From contig OZ038435.1 of NCBI GenBank assembly GCA_964036275.1, forward strand, positions 26,889,521 through 26,953,520: 64,000 nt of DNA, read 5' to 3'. The stretch is from Litoditis marina (Eukaryota > Nematoda > Chromadorea > Rhabditida > Rhabditidae). Of the stretch, positions 42,701-51,971 are shown one piece after another. The translations under genes and the position numbers were made by a program. Below the pieces are notes generated by a model. That model did not search any database and had not been told where the DNA came from. It saw only the letters and a program-made list of their open reading frames with translations. The stretch's first letter is position 1; each line of letters starts with the position of its first letter.

Positions 42701-45700
42701 TCTGCATATTTTTCTAACTTCGCTGAAAAAGTATGGAAAAGAAATGTGTATGCTATTTCGAGATTGGACGACCTTAACTATTCATAGTCATTTTTTATTT
42801 GTTTCAGGACGAAAAGTTGAGCCAATTGGTGAATACGATCCAAACCCGACTGCAGGCACCCGTCTTCCATTCTCCCATCCAACGGTAAGTTATAGCAATA
42901 ACAAAATATTTTTGACTTTGTGAAAAAATGAAATCTGCCGCTTGTTTCTGCATTCGACTTGCACTAAAACAGACGTTTCGTTCACGTTATCAGAAAGATA
43001 GTATCATATATTTATCAAACAGTCCCCCTTCTTTGTTTTCCAGAGAACCGAACACAGGTGAATTCTATATCTAACCAGGTTTTCAGGTAACCTAACCCTT
43101 TTTTGGTAACCTGTTTTTCAGGTTACCTTAGTAGGTAACCGGTTAGTCTCTAACGCAAAATGTGGTTTTTACCGTTAGTTGGAACGGTAACCGGATTTTA
43201 GTTTTAAGTTACTTCCATGTTACCTACCGAAGTAACCTGAAAAAAAATTACCAAAAAAGGGTTTGGTTACCTGAAAATCCGGTTAGTTGGAATTGGCCAA
43301 CACAACACACCGTTCTTTGGAAGTCGAGGAAATGCATTCAAATTTGAAAGCGTGGCTCCTATAATGAAAAGCCAGAAGCCATTACAGCTGTTGGCCAGTA
43401 AGGCTGTCTTCAGACTTTTTGTGCGATACAAGATACACGATACATGCGCGCTCTAATCATGTGTATCGATTGCATTTTTGTAGCGGCGACAGATACATGC
43501 GTCACGCGATGTATCTATCGTGTTCATACTTTTTCTACAGTATCTCGGCGTCAGATACATCATTTTGAATCGACGATACACTTTTTTTGAAGATTGCGGC
43601 CGGCATTCTACACTTCACTCATATTGTGAATACATCTAGGTTTTCGGATTATAATCCACAAAAAGTGATTTTTGTGAAATTTTTCCAATTGATAGAATAT
43701 TCCCCCACACAAAACAGATTGGTATCCGCAAAAAAATTCATTTTCGCGCGCGACGCGCGCACGCGACGCGTCAAAATGAGAAAATATGAAGATTTGGGTC
43801 AAATTTGTGAACTGTGATTATCGATCATGGAGATTGCGAATGTGGATATCAATTTTATATCAAGCACGCGACGCGTGCACGCGCCGCGACAAAAATTTAA
43901 AAACCCGTAGAACTCAATAAAACTCGGGAACCTGAGAAAATCGATCATTCTGAAGTCAGATGTGAGCTTGGTACGAACTTGGGGTCAAGCGCGCGCGCAG
44001 CACGCGACGCGACAAAAAATTTCAACTTTTGTGCATGAAGATAAATTTTTGGGATTGGGAGTGGTCGGCACGCGGATAGAAGGTATTACGAGTTTCGGAT
44101 GTATATTCATAACCAGCATGATCGAAAACCCCACCCATCCCAATTTCATATGAATCGACTCATTTTGATATTTCTGCCGCGTCGCGTGCACGCGCTTCGC
44201 GTGAGTGAAATTGAGTATATGGCATGGGGATCGGTAACAATGATCATCAGCGTTTTTGTTTTTCACGATGTCCAAAGTTTATCGAAATTCATTCATTTTC
44301 ACATTTGGTCGCGGCGCGTGCGCGTCGCGTCGCGTGCGCGTCGCGTCGCGTGCGATGAGATAGACGTCAATTTGAAGAATACCTATAATTATCTATGAAA
44401 TAAAGAATTTAAAATTGTTAAAAGTTACTTTTGAATTTGAAACTAACAAAATCGAAAAAATGTATCCTGGAACGTTCATACTTTTCTGATACGTTGGCGC
44501 CAAGATACGGATACAAAATGAGACGATACAAATAATTCGAAAATGAATCGTGTATCTGTATCTTGTATCGCACAAAAAGTCTGAAGACAGCCTAACATAC
44601 AGCCGCTAATCGCGCGGAGCGCGAAGCGCTCTGCGTGAGTTATCTTTTGTTTGGCCATTGCGGACTCGTTTTTTCCTTTTAATTAACAAAAATCTTCAAA
44701 CATATTCTTTTTTTGAAAACTAAAAAGAGAGAACGTTAGAGAATCACGAATTGAACATTGTGTGAAAATTTCAGCCAAATCGGATTATTTTCGCCTGAGT
44801 TATGGTTTCGTGTCGTTGTTGAAAAGTTCCGCCGTAATTCGTCCCTCGTCCCTCGTCCCTCCTCCCTCCTCCCTCGTCCCTCACGGAATTCTGTCCGCAT
44901 CGTAGTGGAAAAACTACTGAACCAATTTGGCTGAAATTTGAAACATCTATTCTATGGCAAAAGTTAGATCGTCGCGCCAAGTATGAAATGTATATGTAAT
45001 CTCTGGCGCCGGGCGCCAATAGGCGCCAAAAACGACTATTGGAAAAACTATCGAACCGATTTAGCTGAAATTTGAAACATGAGTTCTAATGCAAAATTTA
45101 GCATGTCGCGCCAAATATGAGATGTATAGCTCCTCATCGGCGCCGGGCGCGGGCGCCAATAGGTGCCAAAAACCACTATTGGAAAAACTACCGAACCGAT
45201 TTAGCTGAAATTTGAAACATGAGTTATAATGCAAAAGTTAGCCCGTCGCGCCAAATCTGAGATGAATACATCACCATTGGCGCCCGGCGCTGGCGCCAAA
45301 AACGGCAAAACACTATTTATCATCAACTAAAATGTTGAACACTAATAGAAATTGAATAATTTGTTGGAAAGTGTGAAAGTCTTTTTCCAAAACTGAAATT
45401 TTTCTTCTGGCGCTCGAACCAGGCGCCAGATGGCGCCAAAACCCAAACTCACGACAGCGTCAATGGAATCGTCTGAAATTCGGTACACTAAATAACTATC
45501 ACATGGCAAGTAAGATGCTCAATCTGAAAATCAAAAAAAGTTCTGTTGGCATTGTGCGCTGGCGCCAATTGGCGCCAAAGTTGGAAAAATATCAGTTATC
45601 GTCAATCAAACTGTTTCAAGTTAACAGATATTGAATATTCCAATGTGAAATAAAGATCCACAAATTCAAAATCGAATTTTATCGTCTGGCTCGGAACAGA

Positions 45701-46774
45701 CGCCAAATGGCGCCAAAACAAAAACACACGAAACTGACTATTGAATAGTTTGAATATTGCTACAATCAGTAATTGACATATGCAGTGTGTACTGGTAGCT
45801 CACAAACCTAGAAAATTTCGTTTCGTTCTGGTGCCAGACGCGTGTGTCAATTGACGCAGGAATGAAAAAAAATTTCAACGAAGGTTTTTGATGTGGTATT
45901 GAAAATAATGGCTATATTGTAAGTGAGTTGGTGTCTCTAATTGTAGATTTGTCAATGGCGCCAATCCCCATCGCTTATCGCCGCTAAAAGCGGTGTACAT
46001 GTCAATCGGAACGTTTAGCGTTTTTGTTCAGTTGTTGATAGTCACAGAGCCAGTAACCTGCGTTATATTACAACATCAGCAATTTTATGGTCTGTATTCG
46101 GCTTCGTGCACACACAAAACTGAGATTTCCATAATAATATAATGAGTTCACAAGATTCACTCTGTAAATAGGCAACATATGAAGTTGTAGGAGTACAACT
46201 AGCAAAAAAAAGGACAATTAGTAAAAAGTGGGGGAACCAACAAATGTGTGAGTTGTGTTTGGTTCGACCTCGATATCAGCAAAAAGTGAACGATACGAAT
46301 TGCTGTGATACTGTAGCAGAAGTATTCTGCAAAAATAGAACAATACAAATGTTGCACAATGGTTCACAACGCACGCATGTCGTCAAAGCACACATGAAAT
46401 ACCCTTCGGCAATTTCTGAAATATCATGCGGGCTTCGTGAACCATTGTGCAACATTTGTATTGTTCTATTTTTGCAGAATACTTCTGCTACAGTATCACA
46501 GCAATTCGTATCGTTCACTTTTTGCTGATATCGAGGTCGAACCAAACACAACTCACACATTTGTTGGTTCCCCCACTTTTTACTAATACGTTCTCATTTC
46601 GAAATTCGATTCATCGAAGTTTAATGTTTTACATGTGTTCACATCAATTTATTCAGGTTGTGCGCGGAAAGTATTTCCCTGCTCGTCTATCAGGCCCAGA
46701 TACTGCTTCGCAACCGGCCCTCCGTTCTCCCAATCAGACAAGGAACCCTGCAGCGACTTATTCGCAAAGTATGA
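21719..46774 (+). CDS. NUP98-NUP96 nucleoporin precursor
   Basis: The precursor is cleaved into FG nucleoporin NUP98 and Y-complex scaffold NUP96. Exons: 21719..21776, 22094..22249, 22427..22597, 23004..23155, 23482..23644, 23998..24080, 24579..24707, 25148..25258, 25568..25721, 26084..26173, 26307..26408, 26800..26885, 27318..27427, 27687..27843, 28047..28183, 28386..28595, 28750..28864, 29092..29238, 29565..29675, 29916..30059, 30264..30407, 30703..30846, 31637..31699, 31944..32060, 32342..32400, 33980..34076, 34468..34555, 34817..34899, 35212..35289, 35740..35842, 36149..36214, 36350..36418, 36516..36611, 36757..36902, 37212..37364, 37933..38049, 38321..38415, 39011..39166, 39419..39551, 39866..40036, 42606..42674, 42808..42884, 46657..46774 (about 1675 aa). 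GLFG/FG repeats fill residues 1-480, interrupted by a GLEBS motif ([26 protein letters not shown]; residues 129-180). The autoproteolytic domain ends KVEHF|SKYG near residue 904. NUP96 follows ([40 protein letters not shown]). One intron is GC-AG (26174). The C. elegans orthologue is npp-10. Confidence 0.95.
22680..22815. repeat. Hairpin plus partial family 2 repeat in NUP98 intron
   Basis: A 13-bp stem CACTGGAGAACCG / CGGTTCTCCAGTG occurs at about 22681-22716. It is followed by CAACTCGCGACCCCTATTC through AAAAGGCCTTGGCGGTGTAT, which matches the right half of the element at 6402-6640. Confidence 0.6.
23697..23756 (+). repeat. 20-bp tandem repeat, three units
   Basis: The unit GTGATGTTATGGTTTAATAT is repeated three times with one or two changes per unit (TGTGATCTTATGGTTTGATA in the last). 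It lies in the NUP98 intron after the donor at 23645. Confidence 0.85.
24108..24278. mobile_element. TIR family 1 copy
   Basis: This copy contains GAAGTTGTCCGAATAGCCAG, AAATCGAAAAACCGGCTATT and a right end CGTACTGGTGCATG, matching the family at 4706 and 38665. It lies in a NUP98 intron. Confidence 0.55.
24745..24875. mobile_element. TIR family 1 copy, right end truncated
   Basis: The segment contains TAGTAGCCAGAAAAATCG, ACGGGCTACTTTTCC, AAAATCATTAATTTTCATG and CTATGAACGGACTAC, shared with copies at 24108 and 27025. Confidence 0.55.
25493..25517 (+). repeat. TG microsatellite in NUP98 intron
   Basis: A short run of TG dinucleotides follows GCGTGA and ends at TATGTTTG, about 50 bp ahead of the acceptor at 25567. 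Confidence 0.8.
26905..27017. repeat. Foldback in NUP98 intron
   Basis: The left arm AGGACGATTATGTGGACCGA, CGGTCCTTCAAACTGCAAT pairs with ATTGCAGTTTAAAGGACTG, TTGGACCACATAATCGTCCT. The arms are nearly 50 bp each around a loop of about 10 bases. It begins just inside the donor at 26886. Confidence 0.8.
27025..27185. mobile_element. TIR family 1 copy
   Basis: The copy runs from CATATCCCAGCAAAGTTATC through GTAGCCAGAAAAG, AGCGGGCTC and GATGCAAAATCATTAAT to CCCACTGGTGTAC. The ends are inverted (CCAGCAAAG against CCACTGG) but degraded. It abuts the preceding foldback. Confidence 0.5.
32525..33815 (+). mobile_element. Composite GGCGCC/foldback element, copy A (diverged)
   Basis: The head A|TCGCGCGCAGCGCGAAGCGC is followed by GTTTGGCCATTGCG and the phrase TTGGCTGAAATTTGGCAC. 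Then come scattered GGCGCC palindromes and a long inverted tail at about 33430-33815 whose arms (TTCGTGAAAAGTGGGGG ... CCCCCACTTTTCACGAA) are about 170 bp. It fills the NUP96 intron 32401-33979. No transposase or other coding sequence is evident. Confidence 0.75.
36350..36418 (+). other. Possible cassette exon of NUP96
   Basis: This is a 69-bp, frame-neutral exon. It has a textbook branch site (TACTAAC) 13 bases before an AAATAG acceptor and a GTCAGA donor. Inclusion gives the junction VYSRWRV, which resembles the FSRW of vertebrate NUP96. Skipping it also keeps the frame, so two isoforms are possible. Confidence 0.6.
37526..37775. repeat. CCGAACC foldback
   Basis: The left arm TTTCCGAACCGACTCTTTCC, GAACCAGGTGGTTCG faces the right arm CGAACCACCTGGTTCGGGAA, GAATCGGTTCGGAAA. 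The intervening sequence holds further CCGAACC words. It lies in a NUP96 intron. Confidence 0.75.
38664..38833. mobile_element. TIR family 1 copy, best preserved
   Basis: The ends CATACACCAGCAAGGTTGTC and GTCAGACCTTACTGGTGTAT are inverted (CATACACCAG-AAGGT) over about 16 bp. It shares AATAGTCAG, AACGGACTACTTTT, CACGTGTTC and CGCTTAGTCAG with the copy at 4706. It is non-coding, in a NUP96 intron. Confidence 0.7.
38896..38980. repeat. Near-perfect hairpin just upstream of an acceptor
   Basis: CTTTCTTGAGCCAAACACGA, GGTGAGATAGATGT pairs with ACATCTATCTCACCTCGTGT, TCGGTTCAAGAAAG. The arms are about 34 bp and the loop about 16 bases. It ends 30 bp before the acceptor at 39010. Confidence 0.85.
40430..41156. 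repeat. Large palindrome with ~295-bp arms
   Basis: The left arm (about 40430-40724) and right arm (about 40856-41156) are almost perfect reverse complements around a ~130-bp spacer. The same 80-codon frame is therefore readable on both strands. Each arm contains an internal ~105-bp direct duplication (AACCGAAAAATACTAATATA ... GTAAACTAGAATCT). The ends CATGAAAAAGTGGGGG / CCCCCACTTTTTCATG match the tails of the composite elements. Confidence 0.9.
41225..41985 (+). repeat. ~118-bp tandem repeats rich in TGACGTCA
   Basis: About six degenerate units share CACTTGCCAACTATTATCAT, CATTTGAAAACA, TTGACGTCAACTTTGCACTT, ATGACGTCATCTGG and CAGAATCCCAGAATACGTCA. The CRE-like palindrome TGACGTCA or a half-site recurs roughly every 30-60 bp. 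Confidence 0.85.
43068..43293. repeat. GGTAACC foldback
   Basis: CTAACCAGGTTTTCAGGTAA, CCTAACCCTTTTTTGGTAAC faces GTTACTTCCATGTTACC, CCAAAAAAGGGTTTGGTTAC and CTGAAAATCCGGTTAG. It is analogous to, but distinct from, the GTTAACC foldback at 21228. Confidence 0.75.
43399..44595. mobile_element. 1.19-kb TIR element flanked by TAA (Harbinger-like MITE candidate)
   Basis: The left end GGCTGTCTTCAGACTTTTTG starts at 43402 and its inverse CAAAAAGTCTGAAGACAGCC ends at 44592; identity continues to GATACAAGATAC. Both sides are flanked by TAA (43399-43401 and 44593-44595), a 3-bp TWA-type duplication as used by PIF/Harbinger elements. The interior has GC-rich modules (GCGACGCG and CGCGTCGCG) separated by AT-rich stretches. 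It carries no transposase frame. Confidence 0.75.
44610..46587 (+). mobile_element. Composite GGCGCC/foldback element, copy B (longest)
   Basis: The head A|TCGCGCGGAGCGCGAAGCGC is followed by repeated modules CCGATTTAGCTGAAATTTGA and more than a dozen GGCGCC palindromes. A ~380-bp palindromic tail follows at about 46202-46587, ending CCCCCACTTTTTACTAA|T. The tail palindrome gives identical frames on both strands. It lies in the last NUP96 intron directly beside the TAA-flanked element. Confidence 0.85.
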
Positions 46775-47145
46775 TTAATGATCAGTTATCGATTACTTAT
46801 AGATTAATTATACCTGTCCCCGAACTTGCTCATTTTTGATCTAATTCCAGTACGTACCGATCTACAGTATCTCTCTTGACGTGTTATTGTTAGTTGGAAT
46901 TGCTCTCTTCTTACTGTCTATCTTGTTAACTTTTTACGAGTCGTTTAAATTGTATCGAGTAATTTCCCGGTTTTATTGTTGTATTGTCTTGTTGTTCGTG
47001 TTTCATCTATTGAAAAGTCTGATCCAAGTTGTATTTTCATAACAAAAGTATTCTAAGATTAAAGTTCCGTGTTGTTCTTGTAATTGTGATAAAGCGTAAT
47101 GTGAAGACTATGCAAATATTTATTGCCACCCGTGTTTCTGATCAA
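46775..47145. other. Convergent 3' region of NUP98-96 and RPN6
   Basis: The stretch holds both 3' UTRs. ATTAAA near 47061 on the plus strand may serve NUP98-96. TTTATT at 47119-47124 (AATAAA on the minus strand) lies about 22 bases beyond the RPN6 stop. No gene is seen between them. Confidence 0.5.
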
Positions 47146-50100
47146 TCAGTTCATCAGTTTGCCGGCTCCGACGTAGATACCATCCACAGACTGGAATAAA
47201 ACAAAATATTCGAAAAAAGAAAAAAACTACGTTTTCAAATTGATTTGTTGAGATTCAGTAAAAACAATGAGCATTATGGGTAAATTTTACACAGAAATAC
47301 GGTCACTGTCGAAGTAAAGGGTGGAAAAAACTTCATATTGCCAGATTTTGAGCAAAAATTGGAAGAGATTACTGATTACAATAGTTTCGTACTTATTACC
47401 ATAAGTTATTTCCATTTGTTGAAGGTTACCTGACTGAGTTGATGAATGAGTTCGACTCCCTTCTGATACGTCTTGTCCTTCGGGGGATTCGGGTACACGG
47501 TGACCATTCCACCGTATTGATCGATGCAACCTACAAACTACAATACATGAGCGAGCAGTTTGGTGAGCGACATTATCTACTTTGCAGTTTGATCTCGATT
47601 CTCGACATCATCACGAATTTCGACTGGAAAGGAGCGGGACCAAACTACAAACACATCGGGACTGGGTAAAACTGTCCGGTGAAGATTAGAATGAAGCATA
47701 AAGTTCTATAAGAAGAGTAGTTCAAGTTGAAACTTTTTCGTTTGCCACGATGAAAAAAGTGGTTTGTTCTCTAAAAAGGAACTCCTGAAAAAAGTCATTG
47801 ACCGCGAATTTTCGCTTTTGTAGCTAGGCGATTGAAGAAAAGTGGTCGAAATTGTCCGAACAAGGGAGGACATACCCACATACCGTATATCTTCTTGTCG
47901 AGCAGCATGGTTGAGACGGCCTTCTCCACCTTCTTCTGTGGTTCCCCAATCTTGTTGACAATGTGGGTGAAGTCCACCACGGAATAGGGCTCAATCACGC
48001 GGGAAATGTCCTTAAAAGTTGAAAAGTTGAACTCCAAAAGGTCTAGACTGAGGGGGTTCAGAGGGGGAGGATGGTAATACTACTTACCATTTTTCATTAT
48101 ACCCTTTCTCAATAAAGTTTCAGCAAGAGGAAAGATAGTACAATGCCCCCGGGTCGTATTTCATACAATTCCTCATTTTCGACATTATCCAGCCCCACTA
48201 ACCTTCTCCAGCATATCCTGGTGTAGTTGTTGGGAGTGAGCAGCTACCACGGGGTCCTCAACTAGGTCTTTCTTGTAAGTCTCCAAGCACTGCAAACAAA
48301 ATGATGTTCAACTGAGAGACTTGATGCCGGAAAATTCGTACTTCAAGGAAAAAGTTTGAGAAAATGGATTCTTCACTTACTTCTGATTGCTTATGCTGAA
48401 CTATAACTATCCAAACACGTTTCTCTTGATTTACGCAGGTTCGCGGTAGTTTTATCTCGGCAAGATTTGCCAGCACAGAAATAGTGTATGTTTGAAGAGA
48501 ACCAGGTTGGTATCTGACAGTCGGGATATTCCTGCACACGGCGTCCGACAAACCTTTTGGAACATGGTCAGACTTCTTTTGTTGAACGCCTCCGCCATAC
48601 ACTTCATGGCATCGATCGATTCTCCCTTCACGCTCAGCGCCATCTGAAATGAGGAAATTACAGTTATAATATAGAAGTTCTTTTTAGAATTATGAGATGA
48701 AGTAGTTGTAGTTTGATCGGAATACTCAACCTAACTCTCGAATCTAGACCAAAATGCAACGCGATCAAACGATAATTACAGTAGACCAGAACAATAACTA
48801 CCGTTTTTCATACCTACTCTTCAGAGAGCGATTTTTTCCCGTATATAAAATAGACGTGGAAAGAAGTAGAACATACTATAGTGTGGTGAAATGGACAGCC
48901 TCATAATTATGATTCTATGTAAATTCATGAAAAAGAAAAGTTAAATGTTTGAAAAAGTGATTCTGAACCTCACCTTGGTGGACAAGAGAAGACCAATCTG
49001 ATCCGATTCTTTTCCCATGATCTGAAATAGAAAATGTGTGTGGTTGTGAAAGATCAAAAGTAACCTCTTATAGAATGTGAAAAGCTATACAAAGTTCCTC
49101 ATACAAGCAACTGTACCGATATAGACCTTTCGATCAACAACATCTATCCAGAAACAGGATACGCAATGTATTATATGAGGTCCACATAGGAACGATAACG
49201 ACTATACCTTGCAGAGACACATGTACTTGAGTGCCTTGATGGAGTTCTTCTTGTCCTCGCACAAGATATATCCCTCCAATGCCTCGTAGCAATACGAGTA
49301 GGCGGTACGATAGTCCTTGTCATCGGCCGCAAACAGAATACCGGAATGCAGATCGATCGAGGCCTGGAGATGTAAGTTACAGATTGAATAGAATATTGAG
49401 AGAAAAAAACTTGACTACTACATTGATTCCAAGAGTATCTTCAGCAGATGGTCTGCTACATTGGCTGCACACCGTAAGAGAAGTAACTTATAACGTCCCA
49501 ATATGCTCGATTGTACTTTTATTCCGGTAGGTTTCAGGCAAACATTCTGGAATGGTTGTGCTTCAAACTCATTGTGCCATAAAGTGAACAAATATGAGAG
49601 CTAAATCAGTCGGAAACCGTCATTTTACTAGTTGATCGCTTACTGTAAGGATTTACGAGAAGGGGGAATGGAAAATACCTGCATAGCCGTTGAGACAAAA
49701 GCTCCAGTTGAAGTTGTTCGGGCTAATACCAGAGAGGCTTTGGCCTGAACAGATACATCATGTTCAGAATCAGAAACCACATATCACATCATTTATTTAT
49801 TCGAAATCATTCGTAATTCAAAAATGCACCCAAACAATGTCTCTTTCTCTGCCATAGTCCTTTAATTGGGTACCCCCCGATGGGTCATGGTACCTGCAAT
49901 AGTTTTCCTCTCAGCCCCCCCCCCCCCTTAAAATATGAGAATCAAATTCCTTCACTATCAGAACTCGGAGTTATAATGAACAGCAGTACTTGCAGAACAT
50001 CTCAATCTGCAGCTGGCACGTAATAGGACGGGTTCTCAACCCCCAAAACAAAACAGAGTTATAACGAATTCCAATAGTACCCCCGAAAAATCACGGGTAA

Positions 50101-51971
50101 CTCGTGACAAACCTTGGAGTAGTTCTTGAGAAAGAAGGCGCTCTTACTCTCCTCCAGAGTAACTTCCATCAGCAGTTCACGGTCTTCCAGTTTCTTCAGT
50201 TCAGAAGAAAGAGGGGCAGCTGAATACATTTATTCATGGAGTATATAGGGGGTGCCCAATTTATATAGGGCTGACTCTCGCCGGCATCGAACCTGCGAGC
50301 AAAAGATTGATAGCTGCACGCTAACCACTGCGCTACGAGAGCTCACATCCGCCAAGGTTTTCTCCAAAATCATGTGTTCGTACACAACGAAAACTGAGAT
50401 ATACAGTACCCTATCTATTGGCCGCCTTTCTATTGGCGACGACTATACAGCTATTTTCTCATTGGTTATAAACATTAACTGGAATACAGTGAGAGAATTT
50501 GTAATCGACAAACACTATCGACCAACATGAAAAATCAATCCAGCTGTCTGTCTCACCTAGTTTCATAGCCTCTGGATAATCTCCATTTTCATTGTGAAGG
50601 CGAATCAGACGAGCCTCCAGGGTTCTTTTCAGGAAAACTCTCTTGTTGGTGGTGGCCCAATCAATACATTTGCGAACCAGCGACACCTAGAATATGAAAC
50701 AGTGTACAGCAACACTTGCACTACACCTCTGAGTTTTAGTAGCTGCAAAGGCTATGGTTAGCCAATTCAGTAGACATAAAATGTATTTTTGATCTGGGCT
50801 GCAAAGAGGCTCAATCGATATTTGTATTTTGCTCGTCCGCACTGCTTACGAACGCAGGCTAAGACTTCCAAAACAACGCTAAAAACAAACAACGAGGATT
50901 GTTAAACTACGTAGACCTTTTGATTTTGTTATCCGTGCTCAGAGAAATCAACTCTTCATTTATCTACAACCATCGTAATGATAGTGAGAGAACTCATTTC
51001 GGATTATGTGTACCTTTTCCTTTTTTCCCTGATCAATAGACAGGCACTGTTCGACCAGAACTCGAATTAGTTTGGCGGCCTTTGCCTTGCCGAGGACCTC
51101 GTAGAAGGGCTGGGTGACCACCAACAGCTCCTCCAATCCTGTAACAGAATTGTATGGAATAAGGGAATTTCAAATTTGAAAATTCAATTACTATAGTTCT
51201 AGTTCCGATCATGGTGGTTGTTTTCAGAAGACAAATTTAGTTTACAAATGCGAGTTACAAACACATCAGAACTGTCGAATTACCAATTACGCTAGATCAA
51301 GATCGGCTAGATCAAGATAAGCAGCAAGATCGAAATACAAACACAGCGAAAAAAAAAACCCAAAGTTTTTAGTTCCTTCTCTACGCCAGCCCTATAGTTT
51401 CTCGTTCTCACATAAGGTTCACTCCATGAACACGGACACGACCATTGTGTTTCGCCCAGTCAGTATGATTTGTAGTTTGATCTTGTTCAGACAGTAGGAT
51501 TTGTAGTTTGTATTCTGAGTTTGATAGTAACTACCTTGAATGTCCTTCTCGACTGCCAGTTGTTTTCCGTAGTTTTCAATGGACAATTCCACCTGTTTCA
51601 ATTTTTCTTCGCTCGAAGATACGTCATGTGATGAGACTGAAAATTTATATTTTCAATATAGGATATGGAAATTGAAACTTTTTATAAACGTAAAATAGGT
51701 TCATTCGATCCTTCCCTAACAACTTTCTGATATTTTTCTCAATTGTTTTTGTCTACTTCAGTAATGTGGGATCGGTCTGAGGTTCTGAAGTTAAATTTGG
51801 GGGAATTTCAAGTGTTTCTTTCCAAACTTGAAAAAATGACCAAACCTAGTTATAGAACAAAAAATTTAGAGAAATCACACACATTTGTGTGGACAGTAAT
51901 GTGATGTGGAAAAAATCAGAGGTAATCTCACCAAGATCGCGAATGTTCTGTATAGTAGCGTTTGTAGACAT
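47146..51971 (-). CDS. rpn-6.1: 26S proteasome regulatory subunit RPN6/PSMD11
   Basis: This lid subunit clamps the 19S lid to the 20S core and base. Minus-strand exons run 51932..51971, 51535..51636, 51014..51138, 50557..50686, 50113..50219, 49679..49744, 49208..49363, 48974..49021, 48554..48643, 48203..48289, 47884..48010, 47430..47530 and 47146..47190. All join in frame to give 407 aa; I recall 422 in human. Solenoid repeats align throughout: LVRKCIDWATTNKRVFLKRTLEARL, LHSGILFAADDKDYRTAYSYCYEAL and AMKCMAEAFNKRSLTMF. The C-terminal PCI domain reads ISRVIEPYSVVDFTHIVNKIG and VSTMLLDKKIYGCIDQYGG. A candidate trans-splice acceptor (TTCTTTCAAG) ends 14 bases before the ATG. Introns carry one SINE-like repeat (50241-50448). 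Its start faces the M28-like gene across 860 bp. Confidence 0.96.
50241..50448 (-). mobile_element. tRNA-related SINE-like repeat, copy 1
   Basis: Read on the minus strand, TAGTCGTCGCCAATAGAAAG, GGTACTGTATATCTCAG, then a tRNA-like segment (50273-50342) and the end AAATTGGGCACCCCC are shared in the same order with 54641-54820. Two copies at unrelated sites indicate a mobile, probably Pol III-derived, repeat. It lies in an RPN6 intron. Confidence 0.65.
50273..50342 (-). tRNA. tRNA-like segment (degenerate; probably a SINE head)
   Basis: On the minus strand it begins GCTCTCGTAGCGCAGTGG, with a good A box (TAGCGCAGTGG), and has a near-perfect B box (GGTTCGATGCC). The 3' arm GAGAGT can pair with CTCTCG. 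The anticodon stem is poorly paired (CAGCT against TTTTG) and the T stem has a mismatch, so a functional tRNA is unlikely. Confidence 0.4.

Noticed and set aside
46244..46560. Identical open frames on both strands (also at 61059-61375 and 40465-41119)
   Set aside because: These are the two arms of palindromic repeat tails. The mirrored frames are a consequence of the inverted repeat, not genes.
50273..50342. A functional tRNA gene
   Set aside because: A and B boxes are good but the anticodon stem has mismatches, and flanking sequence is shared with a second locus. A SINE-type repeat explains it better.
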